Origin: Actinospineispora acaciae DSM 45401
GTDB taxonomy: Bacteria > Actinomycetota > Actinomycetes > Mycobacteriales > Pseudonocardiaceae
DNA length: 64,000 bases
NCBI RefSeq assembly: GCF_000620785.1
Contig: NZ_JIAI01000001.1
Span: 310,001-374,000, forward strand
Direction of reading: 5' to 3'
The position numbers and the translations under genes are program-made. This document shows, one piece after another, positions 43,500-52,369 of this stretch; position 1 is the first letter of the stretch, and each line of letters begins with the position of its first letter. The notes under the pieces are model-generated. The model was not told where the DNA came from and ran no database searches. It worked only from the letters and a program-made list of their open reading frames with translations.

Positions 43500-44120
43500 G
43501 TGGTTCGACCCGATGCACAGCGCGAGGCGGCCGGGCGGGTGGCCACCGTGCCCAACCTGCTCAGCCTGCTCCGGCTGGCCGGGGTGCCGCTGTTCGTCTG
43601 GCTGCTGCTCGGGCCGCACGCGGACGGCTACGCGGTGCTGGTGCTCGCCCTGAGCGGCATCACCGACTGGCTGGACGGCAAGCTGGCCCGCTGGCTGGAC
43701 CAGTCCAGCCGGCTCGGCGAGCTGCTCGACCCCGCCGTGGACCGGCTCTACATCCTTGCCACCCTGGCCACCTTCCTGATCAGGGACATCGTGCCGTGGT
43801 GGGTGGTCGCCCTGCTGGTCGGCCGCGACCTGGTGCTCGCGGTCTGCGTGGCGGTGCTGCGCCGGCGCGGTTACCGGCCGTTCCCGGTGACCTACCTCGG
43901 CAAGGCGGCCACCTTCAACCTGCTCTACGCCTTCCCGCTGCTGTTGCTCGCGCGCGCCGCCGGCCCCGGGGTGGCCGACGTCGCGCTCGCGTTCGGCTAC
44001 GCGTTCACGGTCTGGGGCAGCGCGCTCTACCTGTGGTCCGGGGTGGTCTATCTGATCCAGTTCGCCCGCGCGCTGCGGCCGGTCACGACCGGTGCCAACC
44101 TCGATCGGGGAGGTCGATAG
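43500..44120 (+). CDS. CDP-alcohol phosphatidyltransferase (PgsA-like)
   Basis: The 206-residue membrane protein has the signature D-x2-D-G-x2-A-R-x8-G-x3-D-x3-D, as DWLDGKLARWLDQSSRLGE followed by LLDPAVDR, near residues 58-85. About five or six helices surround it. It is the counterpart of M. tuberculosis pgsA2 (Rv1822), a phospholipid head-group transferase. GTG 43500 was chosen, since the upstream frame overlaps the divergent OsmC start. In Mycobacterium three genes (Rv1823-Rv1825) separate it from gcvH; here they are missing and gcvH follows after 9 bases. Confidence 0.85.
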   Translation: MVRPDAQREAAGRVATVPNLLSLLRLAGVPLFVWLLLGPHADGYAVLVLALSGITDWLDGKLARWLDQSSRLGELLDPAVDRLYILATLATFLIRDIVPWWVVALLVGRDLVLAVCVAVLRRRGYRPFPVTYLGKAATFNLLYAFPLLLLARAAGPGVADVALAFGYAFTVWGSALYLWSGVVYLIQFARALRPVTTGANLDRGGR

Positions 44121-44129
44121 GCTTTCCGG

Positions 44130-44513
44130 GTGATCCCAGAGGAGCTGCGCTACACCGAAGAACACGAATGGGTCGGCACGGCCGGCGAGGACACGGTGCG
44201 GGTGGGCGTGACGGACTATGCCCAGAAACAGCTCGGCGACGTGGTGTTCGTGCAGCTCCCCGAGGTCGGTCAGCGAGCCGAAGCCGGCACGGCGCTCGGC
44301 GAGGTCGAGTCCACCAAGTCGGTATCCGACCTCTTCGCGCCGGTGACCGGCGAGGTCGTGGCCGTCAACGAGGCGCTCACCGAGACGCCCGAGCTGGTGA
44401 ACTCCGAACCCTACGGCGCCGGCTGGATGTTCGAGATCCGTCCCGACCAGCCCATCGACGAGAGCCTCGGCGGGTTGTTGGACGCATCCGCGTACCGCTC
44501 GCTGACCAGCTAG
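44130..44513 (+). CDS. gcvH: Glycine cleavage system H protein
   Basis: The 127-residue H protein has the lipoylation motif [11 protein letters not shown] with Lys63, and family segments [23 protein letters not shown] and [12 protein letters not shown]. It shuttles the aminomethyl group of glycine between GcvP, GcvT and lipoamide dehydrogenase. GTG 44130 starts 9 bases after the pgsA-like stop. The riboswitch-controlled gcvP is 3.6 kb downstream; gcvT is not in the window. Confidence 0.95.
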   Translation: MIPEELRYTEEHEWVGTAGEDTVRVGVTDYAQKQLGDVVFVQLPEVGQRAEAGTALGEVESTKSVSDLFAPVTGEVVAVNEALTETPELVNSEPYGAGWMFEIRPDQPIDESLGGLLDASAYRSLTS

Positions 44514-44604
44514 TCCTGAACCCCTCGCCGCGCGGTACGTTGGGCGCCACACCCAGCATCGCCGTTCGCGGCTCACCCGACACCGCGCAGGAGGAGACCC
44601 CGAG

Positions 44605-45072
44605 GTGACCACCAACGACGGGCCCGGCGTACCGCCAGAACGTTCTCCGGAGACGACCTCTGTCTTCCGGGCCGACTTCCTCAGCGAGCCCGACGCCCCG
44701 GCGGCCGAGCAGCCCGTCTCCGGGGTCGACGCACTGCCTCCCGGGTCGGCCCTGCTCGTCGTGAAGCGTGGTCCGAACGCCGGCTCCCGGTTCCTGCTGG
44801 ACCAGGCCACGACCAGCGCCGGCCGGCACCCGGACAGCGACATCTTCCTCGACGACGTCACGGTTTCCCGCCGGCACGCCGAGTTCCGCCGCGACGTCGG
44901 CGAGTTCGTCGTCGTGGACGTCGGCAGCCTCAACGGCACCTACGTCAACCGCGAGCCGGTCGACACCGCCGTGCTCGCCAACGGGGACGAGGTGCAGATC
45001 GGCAAGTTCCGGCTGGTCTTCCTGACCGGTCCACGAGATGCCGGTCAGGGGGCCGCCCAGGGGAACGGGTGA
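44605..45072 (+). CDS. garA: FHA-domain glycogen/2-oxoglutarate metabolism regulator GarA (OdhI)
   Basis: The 155-residue protein has the N-terminal kinase motif ETTSVF (Thr17/Thr18) and an FHA domain from about residue 52 (SAGRHPDSDIFLDDVTVSRR, DVGSLNGTYVNREPV). In Mycobacterium and Corynebacterium, phosphorylation of this motif by PknB/PknG makes the FHA domain bind its own tail and releases inhibition of 2-oxoglutarate dehydrogenase and glutamate dehydrogenase. GTG 44605 follows GGAGGAG. It overlaps the MerR gene by 4 bases. Confidence 0.93.
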   Translation: MTTNDGPGVPPERSPETTSVFRADFLSEPDAPAAEQPVSGVDALPPGSALLVVKRGPNAGSRFLLDQATTSAGRHPDSDIFLDDVTVSRRHAEFRRDVGEFVVVDVGSLNGTYVNREPVDTAVLANGDEVQIGKFRLVFLTGPRDAGQGAAQGNG

Positions 45073-45791
45073 CCGCCCCGCAGTGGTCTCGGGGACGCGG
45101 CGCCGAGGAGGGCCGCTGGAGCATCGGAGCCGTGCTGGACCGGCTCCGAGGTGAGTTCCCCGATGTGACCATCTCCAAGATTCGGTTCCTGGAGTCCGAG
45201 GGCCTGGTGTCCCCGGCCCGCAGCGCCTCCGGGTACCGGCAGTTCTCCAGCGAGGACCTGGAACGGCTGCGCTTCGTGCTCGCCGCGCAGCGCGACCATT
45301 ACCTCCCGCTGAAGGTCATCAAACAGCAGCTGGACGAGCGGGACCGGCAGAGCAGCGGGGAGGGCCGTCCGCTCGTGGTCGTGCCCAGTGGAGAGCCGGA
45401 GGCGCCGTCCGTGCCCAACCGGGTGCGCCTGACCCGCGAGGACCTGCTCGCCGAGGCGGAGATCGACGTCACCACGCTGGCCGCGTTGGAGCAGTACGGG
45501 ATAGTCCGTTCGGGCGCCGCCGGGTTCTACGACACCGACGCCGTCGAGCTGGCCCGCACCGCGAGCGCGCTCACCGAGTTCGGCATCGAGCCTCGGCACC
45601 TGCGGGCGTTCCGGGCCGCCGCCGACCGCGAGACGGGCCTGTTGCAGCAGATCGTCGGCCCGGTGGCCAAGCAGCGCGACCCGGACGCGGCCGCCCGCGC
45701 CGAGGACCTGCTGCGCGAGATGGCGGGGCTGTCCGTGCGGCTGCATGCGCTGTTGATCCGTGTGGGGCTGCGGGAAGGTCTACCCCGGTGA
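45069..45791 (+). CDS. ftsR: MerR family regulator FtsR (Rv1828-type)
   Basis: The 240-residue protein starts at GTG 45069, overlapping the garA stop. The winged helix is at residues 17-80 (SIGAVLDRLRGEFPDVTISK, IRFLESEGLVSPARS, SGYRQFSSEDLERLRFVLA). The C-terminal part contains DLLAEAEIDVTTLAALEQYG, a second helical effector region. The Corynebacterium homologue is known to activate ftsZ, and Rv1828 is its counterpart. It is therefore a candidate cell-division regulator cotranscribed with garA. Confidence 0.88.
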   Translation: MTAPQWSRGRGAEEGRWSIGAVLDRLRGEFPDVTISKIRFLESEGLVSPARSASGYRQFSSEDLERLRFVLAAQRDHYLPLKVIKQQLDERDRQSSGEGRPLVVVPSGEPEAPSVPNRVRLTREDLLAEAEIDVTTLAALEQYGIVRSGAAGFYDTDAVELARTASALTEFGIEPRHLRAFRAAADRETGLLQQIVGPVAKQRDPDAAARAEDLLREMAGLSVRLHALLIRVGLREGLPR

Positions 45792-45951
45792 ATCTCGCTC
45801 GGACACAGGACCCATCGCTGGGCGGCGCGCAAATAAGGGTTCGCCCGTGTAGCGTCTAAGCATCAGGGTCCACCGGATCCGACCCGACAACTGGACCAAC
45901 TCAGGGGCGATCAGGTGGTGCGAGTCCCCGTCGGGGAGGGAGGCGAGACGC

Positions 45952-46425
45952 GTGAGTGAGATGCGCGTGGTGGGTGTGCGAGTCGAGCTGCCCGCGAACC
46001 AACCGATTCTCTTGCTGCGGGAGACCAACGGCGATCGTTACCTGCCGATCTGGATCGGCTCGGTCGAGGCCACCGCTATCGCGTTGGAGCAGCAGGGCGT
46101 CAAGCCGGCGCGGCCGTTGACGCACGACCTGCTCAAAGACGTGATCAAGTCGTTGGGCCGGCGGTTGGAGCAGGTACGGATCACCGACCTGCAGGAAGGC
46201 ACCTTCTTCGCCGAGTTGGTCTTCGACGGCGGCACCAGGGTGTCCGCCCGGCCCAGCGACTCGGTGGCGCTGGCGCTGCGCGTCGGGGTGCCGATCCACG
46301 CCGAGGAGAACGTCCTCTCCGAGGCCGGGTTGATCATCCCGGACGAGCAGGAGGACGAGGTGGAGAAGTTCCGCGAGTTCCTCGACTCGGTGTCGCCGGA
46401 GGACTTCCGGGGTGCACAACCCTGA
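45952..46425 (+). CDS. Bifunctional nuclease family protein (DUF151, Rv1829-type)
   Basis: The 157-residue protein is a complete DUF151 domain: MRVVGVRVELPANQPILLLR, LPIWIGSVEATAIALEQQ, GTRVSARPSDSVALALRVGV. GTG 45952 follows GGGAGGGAGG. The family was named for plant dual nucleases; its bacterial role is not settled. Its place between the two MerR genes is conserved in Mycobacterium (Rv1829). The 160 bases upstream should hold its own promoter; a -10 like TAGCGT near 45854 is possible. Confidence 0.88.
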   Translation: MSEMRVVGVRVELPANQPILLLRETNGDRYLPIWIGSVEATAIALEQQGVKPARPLTHDLLKDVIKSLGRRLEQVRITDLQEGTFFAELVFDGGTRVSARPSDSVALALRVGVPIHAEENVLSEAGLIIPDEQEDEVEKFREFLDSVSPEDFRGAQP

Positions 46426-46455
46426 AGTCACCGTCGAAGGTTGCCGCGCGTCGCG

Positions 46456-46484
46456 TTGACCCGCCGGTGACCTCGGCATACGGT
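46456..46484 (+). promoter_or_regulatory. Leaderless promoter of the second MerR gene
   Basis: TTGACC (46456-46461) and TACGGT (46479-46484) are separated by exactly 17 bases. The -10 ends six bases before ATG 46491, so transcription should begin at or next to the A of the start codon. This supports ATG 46491 and explains the lack of a ribosome site. Confidence 0.6.
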
Positions 46485-46490
46485 TTCCCA

Positions 46491-47075
<585 letters not shown>

Positions 47076-47140
47076 AGGATCCTGTCGGCCGCTGGCGCTA
47101 CCGTCCGGGTGGTTCGTTTCCGCCAGGTCAGGAGGCCGCG

Positions 47141-47860
47141 ATGACGCGCATCGACGAGATCGCCCCCGGTATCTACCGGGTTTCTACCCACGTGCCCGGC
47201 ATCGGGCCGACCGGGATGAGCTTCAACCAGTTCTTGATCGATGCCGAGCAGCCGCTGCTGTTCCACACCGGCCACCGGTCCATGTTCGACGCGGTGGTCG
47301 AGCAGGTCGGCCGGGTCGTGCCGGTCGAGCGGCTGCGCTGGATCACCTTCGGGCACCTGGAGTCCGACGAGTGCGGCTCGATGAACCAGTTCCTGGCCGC
47401 CGCGCCGCACGCCGAGGTGGCGCACGGCGCGCTGGGCTGCATGCTCTCGGTCAACGAGATGGCCGACCGGCCGCCGCGCGCGCTGGCCGACGGCGAGGTG
47501 CTCGACCTGGGCGGCAAGCGGGTGCGCCGCCTGGAGACCCCGCACGTCCCGCACGGCTGGGACGCCGGCGTGCTCTACGAGGAGACGACGAACACGCTGC
47601 TCTGCGGGGACCTGTTCACCCACCTCGGCGACGGCCCGCCGGTCACCGAGGACGACCTGGTCGCACCCGCGGAGCAGGTCGAGGACGCGATGCACGCGAC
47701 CTGCCTGACCCCGGAGACCGGCCCGACGGTGCGCCGGCTCGCCGAGCTGGAGCCCGGCACGCTGGCGGTGATGCACGGATCGTCGTTCGTCGGGGACGCC
47801 GGCTCCGCGCTGCGGCGGCTCGCCGACGGCTATGACACCAGGCTCGCCGCCGCGCGCTAG
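47141..47860 (+). CDS. MBL-fold di-iron protein (flavodiiron/ODP-like), no flavodoxin domain
   Basis: The 239-residue protein has the flavodiiron-type ligand motif HLESDE in place of the HxHxDH of other MBL proteins (ITFGHLESDECGSMNQF), with later His and Asp ligands in VAHGALGCMLSV, LLCGDLFTHLGDG and LAVMHGSSFVGD. This is the ODP (oxygen-binding di-iron) pattern. There is no flavodoxin or rubredoxin domain, so electrons must come from a partner or it acts as an O2/NO sensor. ATG 47141 follows AGGAGG. It lies just before the glycine riboswitch. Confidence 0.78.
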   Translation: MTRIDEIAPGIYRVSTHVPGIGPTGMSFNQFLIDAEQPLLFHTGHRSMFDAVVEQVGRVVPVERLRWITFGHLESDECGSMNQFLAAAPHAEVAHGALGCMLSVNEMADRPPRALADGEVLDLGGKRVRRLETPHVPHGWDAGVLYEETTNTLLCGDLFTHLGDGPPVTEDDLVAPAEQVEDAMHATCLTPETGPTVRRLAELEPGTLAVMHGSSFVGDAGSALRRLADGYDTRLAAAR

Positions 47861-47881
47861 GCTGACGGGGTAGTCGCCGAT

Positions 47882-48086
47882 CCCACGCAGGAGAGTCCCG
47901 GCCGCCGCCAGCGGTACGGGCGCCGAAGGAGCAAATCCTCCCCGGAACCTCTCAGGCACCCCGGACCGCGTGGGCGAGACGCCTCTGGAAAGTGACGGCT
48001 CGAGCTGATCCAGCCGTCCGCCGAAGGGGAAAGCCCGGTACACCCGGGCGAATCTCTCAGGCGCCCGCGCAGGGCATGGACAGAGG
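47882..48086 (+). ncRNA. Tandem glycine riboswitch ahead of gcvP
   Basis: Two glycine aptamers lie in series. Aptamer 1 closes with CCCACGC (47882-47888) pairing GCGTGGG (47968-47974) and contains GCGCCGAAGGAGCAA and CTCTCAGGCA. Aptamer 2 closes with CCTCTG (47982-47987) pairing CAGAGG (48081-48086) and contains CCGCCGAAGGGG and TCTCTCAGGCG. The linker CGCCTCTGGAAA is typical. The gcvP start is 40 bases downstream with no U-tract terminator, so control of translation is more likely. Glycine binding is expected to turn gcvP on. Confidence 0.93.
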
Positions 48087-48126
48087 GGGAGGGCAGGCCG
48101 AAGGCTGCTCCCGACTCGGAGGCGCG

Positions 48127-50994
48127 ATGACCCCGTCAGACCCCACCCGTACCCTGGCCGACCTGGAGAACGGTATCCCGTTCGTGGCCCGCCACCTCGG
48201 TCCGGACGACTCCGAGCTGGCCACGATGGCCGAGGTGATCGGCGTCGGCTCGCTGGACGAGCTGGCCGACCGCGCCGTGCCGCCCGGCATCCGCACCGCC
48301 ACCGATGCCGGCCCAGGGACGCTGCCCCCGGCCGCCACCGAGTCCGAGGCGCTGGCCGAGCTGCGCGCCCTGGCCGCCCGCAACAACCCCACCGTGCCCA
48401 TGATCGGCCTCGGCTACCACGGCACGGTGACCCCGCCGGTGATCCGCCGGTCGGTGCTGGAGAACCCGGCCTGGTACACGGCCTACACCCCGTACCAGCC
48501 GGAGATCAGCCAGGGCCGGCTGGAGGCGCTGCTGAACTTCCAGACCGTGGTGTCCGACCTGACCGGCCTGCCGGTGGCCGGCGCGTCCATGCTCGACGAG
48601 GCCACGGCGGCGGCCGAGGCGATGACCCTGGTGCGCCGCGCCGGCCGCGCCGCCAGCCCCCGGTTCCTGGTGGACGCCGACACCCTGCCGCGCACCCTCG
48701 CGGTACTGCACACCCGCGCCGAGCCGCTCGGCATCGAGATCGTCGAGGCCGACCTGACCGGCGGCGAGCTGCCGGACGGCGAGTTCTTCGGCGTGCTGCT
48801 CAGCTACCCGGGTGCCTCCGGGTCGGTGGCCGACCACGCGTCGCTGGTCGAACAGGCGCACGCGCGGGGGGCCAAGGTGGTGGTCGCCGCCGACCCGCTG
48901 GCGCTGACCCTGCTGCGCGCGCCGGGGGAGATCGGCGCCGACGTCGCGGTGGGCAGCACCCAGCGGTTCGGGGTGCCGCTCGGCTTCGGCGGGCCGCACG
49001 CCGGCTACCTCGCGGTGCGCGACGAGCTGCGCCGCCAGCTCCCGGGCCGGCTGGTCGGGCTGTCGGTGGACGCGGACGGCAACCCGGCGCTGCGGCTGGC
49101 GTTGCAGACCCGCGAGCAGCACATTCGCCGCGAGAAGGCGACCAGCAACATCTGCACCGCCCAGGTGCTGCTGGCCGTGATCGCCTCCATGTACGCGGTG
49201 TACCACGGCCCGGACGGGCTGCGTGCGATCGCCACCAGGGCACACCGGATGGCCGCCGTGCTGGCCGCCGCGCTGCGGGCCGGCGGCGTCGAGGTACTGG
49301 ATGGGGCGTTCTTCGACACCCTGGTCGCCCGGGTCGCCGCCGGCCAGGCCGACGCCGTGCTCGCCGCCGCACACGCCCGAGGCATCGCGCTGCGCCGGGT
49401 GGACGACGACCGCGTCGGGGTGTCCTGCTCGGAGCTGACCACCCGGGCACACCTCGTCGACGTGGCCGCCGCATTCGGTGTCACGGTGACACCGGCCGAG
49501 CTGGACGAGCTCGACGCGGCCACCCCCGACGCGCTGCCCGCCGCGCTGCGCCGCGAGTCTGACTACCTGACCCACCCGGTGTTCCACCGGTACCGCTCGG
49601 AGACCGCGCTGCTGCGCTACCTGCGCCGGCTGGCCGACGCGGACATGGCGCTGGACCGGGGCATGATCCCGCTCGGCTCGTGCACCATGAAGCTCAACGC
49701 GGCCGCCGAGATGGAGCCGATCACCTGGCCCGGGTTCGCCGACCTGCACCCGCACGCCCCGGCCGCCGACGCCGACGGGACGCTGACGCTGATCGCCGAC
49801 CTGGAGCGCTGGCTGGCCGAGCTCACCGGCTACGCCGCGGTGTCGCTGCAGCCCAACGCCGGCAGCCAGGGCGAGCTCGCCGGTCTGCTGGCCATCCGCG
49901 CCTATCACCGCGACCGGGGCGAGGGCCACCGCGACGTGTGCCTGATCCCGGCCAGCGCGCACGGCACCAACGCCGCCTCGGCGGTCATGGCCGGCATGCG
50001 CGTGGTCGTGGTGGCCTGCGACGACAACGGCGACGTCGACCTGGCCGACCTGCGCGCGAAGATCGACGAGCACGGCGTCTCGCTGGGTGCGCTGATGATC
50101 ACCTACCCGTCCACGCACGGGGTGTACGAGGCGGGCGTGCGCGAGGTGTGCTCGGCCGTGCACGAGGCCGGTGGCCAGGTCTACCTGGACGGCGCGAACC
50201 TCAACGCGCTGCTCGGGCTGGCCAAGCCGGGTGAGTTCGGCGGCGACGTGAGCCACCTGAACCTGCACAAGACGTTCTGCATCCCGCACGGCGGCGGCGG
50301 GCCCGGGGTCGGGCCGGTCGCGGTCCGCGAGCACCTGGCGCCGTACCTGCCCGACCGGGGCGCGGGCGCGGTGTCCGGCGCGGAGTACGGCAGCCCGGGC
50401 GTGCTGCCCATCTCCTGGGCGTACCTGCGGATGATGGGCGCCGACGGGCTGCGCCGGGCCACCCTGGTCGCGGTCGCGGCCGCCAACTACGTGGCGCGCC
50501 GGCTGTCCGCGCACTACCCGGTGCTCTACACCGGGCCGGGCGGGTTCGTGGCCCACGAGTGCATCCTCGACCTGCGCCCGCTCACCGCGGCAACCGGCGT
50601 CACGGTCGACGACGTGGCGAAGCGGCTGGCCGACTACGGGCTGCACGCGCCGACCATGTCCTTCCCGGTGGCCGGCACGCTCATGGTGGAGCCCACGGAG
50701 AGCGAGAACCTCGCCGAGCTGGACAGGTTCTGCGACGCGATGATCTCCATCCGGTCCGAGATCGACCGGGTGGCCGCGGGGGAGTGGCCGGTGGAGGACA
50801 ACCCGCTGCGCGGCGCCCCGCACACCGCCGCGTGCATCGCCGACAAGTGGGACCACCCGTACCCGCGCGAGCTCGCGGCCTACCCGACCGGCGCCACCGA
50901 GGGGAAGGTCTGGCCGCCCGTGCGCCGCATCGACGGCGCGCACGGCGACCGCCACCTGGTCTGCTCCTGCCCGCCGGTGGAGGCGTACGGCTAG
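48127..50994 (+). CDS. gcvP: Glycine dehydrogenase (decarboxylating), P protein
   Basis: The 955-residue single-chain P protein starts at ATG 48127 after GGAGG. Both halves are present: the N-terminal [20 protein letters not shown] and [20 protein letters not shown], and the C-terminal [28 protein letters not shown] and the PLP lysine in [16 protein letters not shown] (Lys715). It decarboxylates glycine and loads the aminomethyl group on GcvH. Length is normal. It is controlled by the riboswitch directly upstream and separated from gcvH by about 3.6 kb. Confidence 0.96.
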   Translation: MTPSDPTRTLADLENGIPFVARHLGPDDSELATMAEVIGVGSLDELADRAVPPGIRTATDAGPGTLPPAATESEALAELRALAARNNPTVPMIGLGYHGTVTPPVIRRSVLENPAWYTAYTPYQPEISQGRLEALLNFQTVVSDLTGLPVAGASMLDEATAAAEAMTLVRRAGRAASPRFLVDADTLPRTLAVLHTRAEPLGIEIVEADLTGGELPDGEFFGVLLSYPGASGSVADHASLVEQAHARGAKVVVAADPLALTLLRAPGEIGADVAVGSTQRFGVPLGFGGPHAGYLAVRDELRRQLPGRLVGLSVDADGNPALRLALQTREQHIRREKATSNICTAQVLLAVIASMYAVYHGPDGLRAIATRAHRMAAVLAAALRAGGVEVLDGAFFDTLVARVAAGQADAVLAAAHARGIALRRVDDDRVGVSCSELTTRAHLVDVAAAFGVTVTPAELDELDAATPDALPAALRRESDYLTHPVFHRYRSETALLRYLRRLADADMALDRGMIPLGSCTMKLNAAAEMEPITWPGFADLHPHAPAADADGTLTLIADLERWLAELTGYAAVSLQPNAGSQGELAGLLAIRAYHRDRGEGHRDVCLIPASAHGTNAASAVMAGMRVVVVACDDNGDVDLADLRAKIDEHGVSLGALMITYPSTHGVYEAGVREVCSAVHEAGGQVYLDGANLNALLGLAKPGEFGGDVSHLNLHKTFCIPHGGGGPGVGPVAVREHLAPYLPDRGAGAVSGAEYGSPGVLPISWAYLRMMGADGLRRATLVAVAAANYVARRLSAHYPVLYTGPGGFVAHECILDLRPLTAATGVTVDDVAKRLADYGLHAPTMSFPVAGTLMVEPTESENLAELDRFCDAMISIRSEIDRVAAGEWPVEDNPLRGAPHTAACIADKWDHPYPRELAAYPTGATEGKVWPPVRRIDGAHGDRHLVCSCPPVEAYG

Positions 50995-51004
50995 CCTCAC
51001 CGGG

Positions 51005-51673
51005 GTGAGCCAGCCCCGGCCGTACGTGCTGCTGTCCGCCGCCGTGTCGATGGACGGCTTCCTGGACGACACCGGGCCGACGCCGCTGGTGCTGTCCTCC
51101 CCGGCGGACTTCGACGAGATCGACCAGATCCGCGCCGGGGTGGACGCGATCCTGGTCGGCGCCGGCACCGTCCGCGCGGACAACCCCCGGCTGCTGGTCC
51201 GCTCGGAGTCGAGGCGGCGCGAGCGGGAGCGGCGTGGGCTGCCGGCCAGCCCGGCGAAGGTCACGCTCAGCACCACCGGCGAGCTGGACCCGGACGCCGC
51301 CTTCTTCACCGCCGGGGACGTCGAGCGGCTGGTGTACGTGCCCGACGCGGCGGTGGCCGCCACCAAGGCGCGGGTGGGCGCGGTGGCCACCGTGATCGGC
51401 GCCGGCGAACCGCTCGCGCTCGCATCCGTGCTCGCCGACCTTCACGCGCGCGGCTGCGGCCGGCTGCTGGTCGAGGGCGGCGGCCTGGTGCACACCCTGT
51501 TCCTCACCGAGGACGCGGTGGACGAGGTGCGCCTCGCGGTGGCGCCGTTCTTCGTCGGCGACGCCGCCGCGCCGCGCTGGGTCAGCCCGGCGGCGTTCCC
51601 GGACCGGCGCCTGCGGCTGGCCGAGGCCCGCGCGCTGGGCGACATCGCGGTGCTGCGCTACCTGGCCCGCTGA
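51005..51673 (+). CDS. RibD C-terminal/dihydrofolate-reductase-fold protein
   Basis: The 222-residue protein has a RibD reductase-type fold: YVLLSAAVSMDGFLDD, ILVGAGTVRADNPRL, and the motif LLVEGGGLVHTLFL. The RibD deaminase domain is absent. It could be a pyrimidine reductase acting in riboflavin synthesis or a stand-alone NADPH reductase of unknown substrate. GTG 51005 lies 10 bases after the gcvP stop, so the two may be cotranscribed. Confidence 0.82.
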   Translation: MSQPRPYVLLSAAVSMDGFLDDTGPTPLVLSSPADFDEIDQIRAGVDAILVGAGTVRADNPRLLVRSESRRRERERRGLPASPAKVTLSTTGELDPDAAFFTAGDVERLVYVPDAAVAATKARVGAVATVIGAGEPLALASVLADLHARGCGRLLVEGGGLVHTLFLTEDAVDEVRLAVAPFFVGDAAAPRWVSPAAFPDRRLRLAEARALGDIAVLRYLAR

Positions 51674-51703
51674 CCCGCCGCGCGATCCTGAGACATCTTT
51701 AGT

Positions 51704-51862
51704 TCACCTGTACGTCACCGGGATGTCACCCGCTGGTCCGTCCGCCGGAAGCGAGGCCCCGCCCCTGGCCGAACCAGCCGTTATATTTCGCAGGCCCTTG
51801 CAGATGCACTTGCATCCGTCGCCAACATCGGCAAGCATGGCATCCATGGTCATCGTGCTCAT
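51704..51862 (-). CDS. Cys-containing mini-peptide, possible RiPP precursor
   Basis: A 52-residue frame starts at ATG 51862 (MSTMTMDAMLADVGDG) and contains the compact motif CKCICKG near residue 17, then a Gly/Ala/Pro-rich tail ending DIPVTYR. GGGGAG precedes the start but very closely; GTG/ATG-type starts further upstream (51895) are possible. Third-position GC is clearly lower than in the neighbours, a sign of different origin. Precursor peptides have a leader and a short Cys/Ser/Thr core like this, but no modifying enzyme lies in the window. It may also be a metal-binding peptide or not a gene. Both sides lack other genes for over 100 bases. Confidence 0.35.
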   Translation of the reverse strand: MSTMTMDAMLADVGDGCKCICKGLRNITAGSARGGASLPADGPAGDIPVTYR

Positions 51863-51997
51863 CAGCTCCCCAGGCGCGACCGGATAGCTGGCCATGAGCA
51901 GGGCAACGACTTCCTCGGGCGGTTCCTACATGATCTCGCACGGCCTTCCGGCTGAGCAACGGAAACAGGTCCGAACCTCGCGATCGGCAGGTGTGCG

Positions 51998-52168
51998 ATG
52001 AGACGGCGACCCCTCGGCGACGACCTCACGAGCGCCTACGTGCGATACATGGCGACATGGTTGCACTCCTGGCCCACTCGGCGCCGGATGCGCCGCTCCC
52101 GGCGGAACCGGTACACGGCGCGGGTGGTCATCGCGGAGCGCCGCCGCGAGGTCGACCAGGTCGGCTAG
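51998..52168 (+). CDS. Small basic protein, hypothetical
   Basis: ATG 51998 to TAG 52168 encodes 56 residues, strongly basic (MRRRPLGDDLTSAYVRYMAT at the start, then RRRMRRSRRNRYTARVV). Third positions are GC-biased and AGGTG lies 6 bases before the start. It ends 36 bases before the Trp leader peptide. Nucleic-acid binding is possible by charge, but no family was recognised. Confidence 0.4.
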   Translation: MRRRPLGDDLTSAYVRYMATWLHSWPTRRRMRRSRRNRYTARVVIAERRREVDQVG

Positions 52169-52204
52169 CCGCCCGCGCCCCCCGGGGCTGATATCGTCGA
52201 TGGC

Positions 52205-52246
52205 ATGCGGATGGTTCTCGGCCTTCTCGGCTGGTGGCGCCCCTGA
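52205..52246 (+). CDS. Tryptophan leader peptide (attenuator ORF)
   Basis: The 13-residue peptide MRMVLGLLGWWRP has two adjacent Trp codons (52232-52237) three codons before the stop. A TGATAT/GATATC -10 candidate at 52189-52195 implies a nearly leaderless mRNA. Position, length and the Trp pair are typical of ribosome-sensing leaders; see the attenuator entry. Confidence 0.78.
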   Translation: MRMVLGLLGWWRP

Positions 52247-52310
52247 CGGGCGGCACTGTTCATCCGCGCATTCCCACTTCACGCGGCCGCCCAACCGGGC
52301 GGCCGTTTTT
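52234..52310 (+). terminator. Trp attenuator: pause hairpin, antiterminator and U-tract terminator
   Basis: Three mutually exclusive pairings are visible. Region 1 (52234-52242, GTGGCGCCC) pairs with region 2 (52248-52256, GGGCGGCAC) with one mismatch. Region 2 (52248-52254, GGGCGGC) also pairs perfectly with region 3 (52286-52292, GCCGCCC). Regions 3 and 4 form the terminator CGGCCGCCC-AACC-GGGCGGCCG (52284-52305) followed by TTTTT. A ribosome stalled on the Trp codons covers region 1, freeing 2:3 and preventing termination. Confidence 0.85.
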
Positions 52311-52369
52311 GTGTGCTATGGCGCCTCGGCCGCCCGGCGCGGCGGCCCCTATCTCGCCGGAGCCAACCG

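Noticed and set aside
48136..51390. Very long open frame (over 1000 codons) on the minus strand opposite gcvP
   Set aside because: It is rich in His/Val/Gly/Arg repeats typical of antisense frames in GC-rich DNA and has no family motif; gcvP on the plus strand is certain.
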